Shown here: piece after piece, positions 61,672 through 64,000 of the stretch
How positions within the stretch are numbered: the stretch's first letter is position 1
How the letters are laid out: every line of letters starts with the position of its first letter
DNA from: Gymnorhina tibicen
Taxonomy: Eukaryota; Chordata; Aves; Passeriformes; Artamidae
Assembly: GCA_013399875.1 (NCBI GenBank)
Contig: VXAZ01008267.1
Span: 1,817,141 to 1,881,140, forward strand
DNA: 64,000 nucleotides
Direction: 5' to 3'
Program-made: the position numbers and the translations under genes
The notes under the pieces: model-generated
What the model saw: only the letters and a program-made list of their open reading frames with translations
Databases searched by the model: none
Told to the model about the DNA's origin: nothing

Positions 61672-63069
61672 GTATTAAATCACTGGCCAAACAGCAAGAG
61701 GAGGGCAATTACTTTTGAAACTGGGTACAAAATAACCATAACTGAGTGTACCAGGATCTATAGACAGAGGACTTCAGATGTGATTAACAGTTACTTATCT
61801 GAAACCCTAGCTGGGGAGAAGATGCAAAGAAGTATTAACATTGCCAGTTGAGACAAATACTGCTTAAACCTGAAGTACTTCCACTGGGATTTTACATTGG
61901 GAGAGCTTTCTGATTCTAGTTTTTCTAGTAAAAATTTAGGTCATAAAGGCCTGAAGATATGTGCTGTTGTTAATGCTGCTCTGATGCAGGCAATCAGATG
62001 GTGCAAAATTTGGTTGGGAAAAAATCAGATTCTCTAAATTGGGCAGGGATAATATCTTTGCCTTATAAGAAGGAAAATCAGACTTAAGTAATGTAGCTCT
62101 TGCAACAGCTATAGACAGAAATACAAAGTTCTGTCTTTGTACACTTACTGCACATCTGTTTTGGTTTTTATCCTGACATCTTATTAGTTCCTATAAATGG
62201 GACAAGATTATTCAACTACTCAGGGCTCAGGAGAGGCCACTGCCCTTTCTTCTGCACCTAAATGAAATTACTTTCATTTATCACTCTGTGTATGAAGTAA
62301 TTAAATTTAAACCTCTTGTTTATACAGAATGGTTAACTGGAGCCAAATGATGGCTCAGCAAATGATAGCTAGACAGGACATTAGCTGAGCTGTTTTCCTC
62401 AAGGGAAGTACTCTTCAGGTACAAAACAGAGCAGTATTCCCGGGAAGCTCTGGGTTTTCTGTCCATGCATGTTCCCACAGTTCCTACAATAGCACTGGTG
62501 TCTCAGCACAGCTAATGATGAAGATATCCTGGCTCAGGATTTGTGAAAAGAAAGTAAATTGTGTTTCCCTGAGCAGTGTTCTTTCCTGGCTTGCATTGCA
62601 GAGCTTTTTTCTGCAGGCAACAGCTCTGTCTCTGCAAGTAACAGTTAGATTTGCCATGAAAGTACTGGCAAAACAATGCCCCTAAGCAGGTGTTAATTTT
62701 TTCAGGCTTAAAGGATGGAGTTCTAAGTAGTAGAAGAAGAATGGGCATATGAAACTTATGCTCTGTTCCTTGGGCTTCTGCAAATTTGAAATGGCAGGTC
62801 TCAATGTACACCAAATGGAGATTCAATATTTGGCATTATAATGCTATCACTCTGGGGATGTTTTCTTTCTTTTAAAGGCTATCATCCTAATAGGTGAGAG
62901 ACATGGGATCTATGATGATGTAATCCATAAATTGGGGTGGGTGTGTTGGCTCATCTAAATCACTGTTTAAAATTTTTTTTTTTTTTGCATTTGCAACTCT
63001 TTGTTCACTGTAAAGGATAACAAGCCAACAGGCAATATTCAGTAACTCCAAACTTGTCTCCAATTTTAG
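61672..63069 (+). other. CRACD intron 6 (about 1.4 kb)
   Basis: Begins GTATTA and ends ATTTTAG. The exon 6 frame continues into it for 59 codons before a stop ending at 61851. The rest is unique AT-rich sequence with a T run near 62970-62985. Confidence 0.92.
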
Positions 63070-64000
63070 GGATCACAAAGTTTAACAATAACAGAATTTG
63101 AGCCAGAGGACCTAGAAACTCAGCTGTATGATGACATATACCCAGGTTATATTGGACGCTTCACAGCAGACAAGCTAATTCGGGACAGAGATGAGCAGAA
63201 GCAGCTTCAGCTGGCAGAGGAAAAAAGAATTGAAGATCACTGGGGTATCCTTGAAGCCGAAAGGATAAGACAGATTGTAGAAATGGAAGAACAAAGAGAA
63301 CTGGAAGAAAAAAGGTGCCAAGAACTTGAGGAGATGCGGAAAGAACAGGAAAAAAGACGTTGTGAAGAAGAGAGGAGGCAGTACCTCCTTGAAGGAGAGA
63401 CATCTTTGAAAATAGAAGAGCAAACATGCCATAAAGAGAAAAGAAGACTGATGAAGGCTGAAAAAAGGCAAGAGCTGGAGGAGCAGAGGTGCCAGGAGCT
63501 GGAGAAGCAGAGGCAGAAGGAGTCGGAGGAACAACAAAGACAAGACCTGGAGGAGAAGAGGCACTGGGAAGGGGAGGAACAACAGAGGCGAGAGCTGGAG
63601 GTGCAGAAGCTCACAGAACAGGAGGAGCAACAGAGACGAGAGCTGGAGGAGCAGAAGCTCAAGGAACAGGAGGAACAACAGAGGCGAGAGCTGGAGGAGC
63701 AGAAGCTCAAGGAACAGGAGGAGCAACAGAGACGAGAGCTGGAGGAGCAGAAGCTCAAGGAACAGGAGGAGCAACAGAGACGAGAGCTGGAGGAACAGAA
63801 GCTCAAGGAACAGGAGGAGCAACAGAGACGAGAGCTGGAGGAGCAGAAGCTCAAGGAACAGGAGGAGCAACAGAGACGAGAGCTGGATGAGCAGCGGCGC
63901 CAGCAATGGGAGGAACAGCAGAGACTAAAGCAGGAGGAAGAGAAGCACCAGGAATGGGAGGAACAGCCAAGACTAAAGCAGGAGGAGAAGCACCAGGAAC
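63070..64000 (+). CDS. CRACD: CRACD exon 7 (5' part): long charged helical region, runs off window
   Basis: Coding from 63070 (acceptor TCTCCAATTTTAG ending 63069), phase 0, open to the window edge: 310 codons, residues 264-573. Residues 264-295 are acidic and aromatic (TITEFEPEDLETQLYDDIYPG). From about 296 onward the chain is a continuous predicted helix rich in Glu, Gln, Arg and Lys with almost no Pro or Gly. From residue 400 it becomes a 16-residue tandem repeat (see the repeat entry). Human CRACD has a similarly charged Glu/Arg-rich region in this position, but I do not recall this 16-residue unit there. The helix may be a coiled coil or a single stable alpha-helix acting as a rigid spacer between the N-terminal motifs and the C-terminal region. 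Large open frames in other phases and on the opposite strand here are by-products of the repeat. Confidence 0.95.
63478..64000 (+). repeat. 48-bp coding minisatellite (16-residue repeat), 11 units, continues beyond window
   Basis: The unit EEQQRRELEEQKLKEQ is encoded by 48 nt. Six close copies start at 63574, 63622, 63670, 63718, 63766 and 63814. Copies 2, 4 and 6 are identical in DNA; copy 3 differs by two bases and copy 5 by one, all synonymous; copy 1 has two amino-acid changes (Val and Thr). Degenerate units flank them: 63478 and 63526 upstream, 63862 and 63910 downstream, then a 15-residue unit from 63958 that loses one codon and is cut by the edge. Glu and Arg/Lys fall four residues apart (1-5, 2-6, 10-14), as in single alpha-helices. 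The central homogeneity points to recent slippage, unequal crossing-over or gene conversion. Confidence 0.95.

Larger units (their letters stand above)
11831..64000 (+). other. CRACD: CRACD gene span, 3' end outside window
   Basis: Seven exons on the + strand join into one open frame of 573 codons that is still open at the window edge. Coding pieces are 67, 169, 136, 165, 69, 183 and at least 931 nt. Identity rests on recognisable family segments: a lysine-rich N-terminal block, the SHDSIFIPDG motif, the segment LGKVKILQ|QQLAKNIKFGQ across a splice junction, EMEEKVAPVK, and LDNSAAKHKLSVKPKKQR, then a long Glu/Arg/Lys/Gln-rich helix. From memory, human CRACD carries closely similar segments, whereas the paralogue CRACDL keeps only the basic block and SHDSIFIP. 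CRACD binds capping protein and relieves its block on actin filament barbed ends in the cytoplasm, and supports epithelial junctions. The family call is very likely; CRACD rather than CRACDL is likely. The proline-rich C-terminal half lies outside the window. Confidence 0.9.

Noticed and set aside
63489..63890. 133-codon + strand frame of Gly/Ala/Thr-rich repeats
   Set aside because: Out-of-phase reading of the same repeat. The CRACD frame is fixed by the splice junction and family match.
63175..63906. 243-codon and 205-codon minus-strand open frames over the last CRACD exon
   Set aside because: They read the complement of the 48-bp coding repeat, giving Leu- or Ser/Cys-rich tandem peptides. 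Open frames in all phases are expected when a 48-bp unit (a multiple of three) happens to lack stops.
63070..64000. Assignment to the paralogue CRACDL
   Set aside because: Segments in exons 3, 4 and 6 (SQENVLGKVK, KNIKFGQ, LDNSAAKHKL) fit CRACD as remembered, whereas CRACDL shares only the lysine block and SHDSIFIP.

Overview
The window looks like a stretch of a bird nuclear genome, most likely a songbird. Three fragments match the 3' part of CR1 LINEs (about 1-215, 1511-1915 and 22882-23176). There is one LTR-like block whose 5' end (TGTGGTGG at 5743) resembles passerine endogenous-retrovirus LTRs. The rest is AT-rich, intron-like DNA with very low coding density. These assignments come from recognising the sequences; no database was searched.

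I can support one protein gene, on the + strand and cut off by the right edge: CRACD (formerly KIAA1211), an actin-regulating protein that binds and inhibits capping protein. Its coding sequence is spread over seven exons that join in frame: 11831-11961 (leader plus predicted start codon at 11895), 36915-37083, 49273-49408, 58734-58898, 60154-60222, 61489-61671, and 63070 to beyond 64000. Together they give 573 codons without a stop. The paralogue CRACDL was considered; the residues in exons 3, 4 and 6 fit CRACD better.

Layout: 1-11830 is upstream or 5'-UTR intron sequence with two CR1 fragments, one LTR and one ambiguous base (6125). 11962-36914 is a 25-kb intron with a third CR1 fragment and a G-rich tract. 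36720-37140 is a small CpG-rich island over exon 2. 37084-49272 is a 12-kb intron with a 57-base T run and an unexplained GC-rich block near 42.1-42.4 kb. 49409-63069 holds the smaller introns and exons 4-6. 63070-64000 is the start of a large coding exon encoding a very charged helix.

The most notable features are a 48-bp coding minisatellite in the last exon (11 units of a 16-residue repeat, the central copies almost identical) and a short start exon 25 kb upstream of the next one, recovered by splice phase. I saw no tRNA, rRNA, CRISPR or bacterial-type features, and no convincing second gene.
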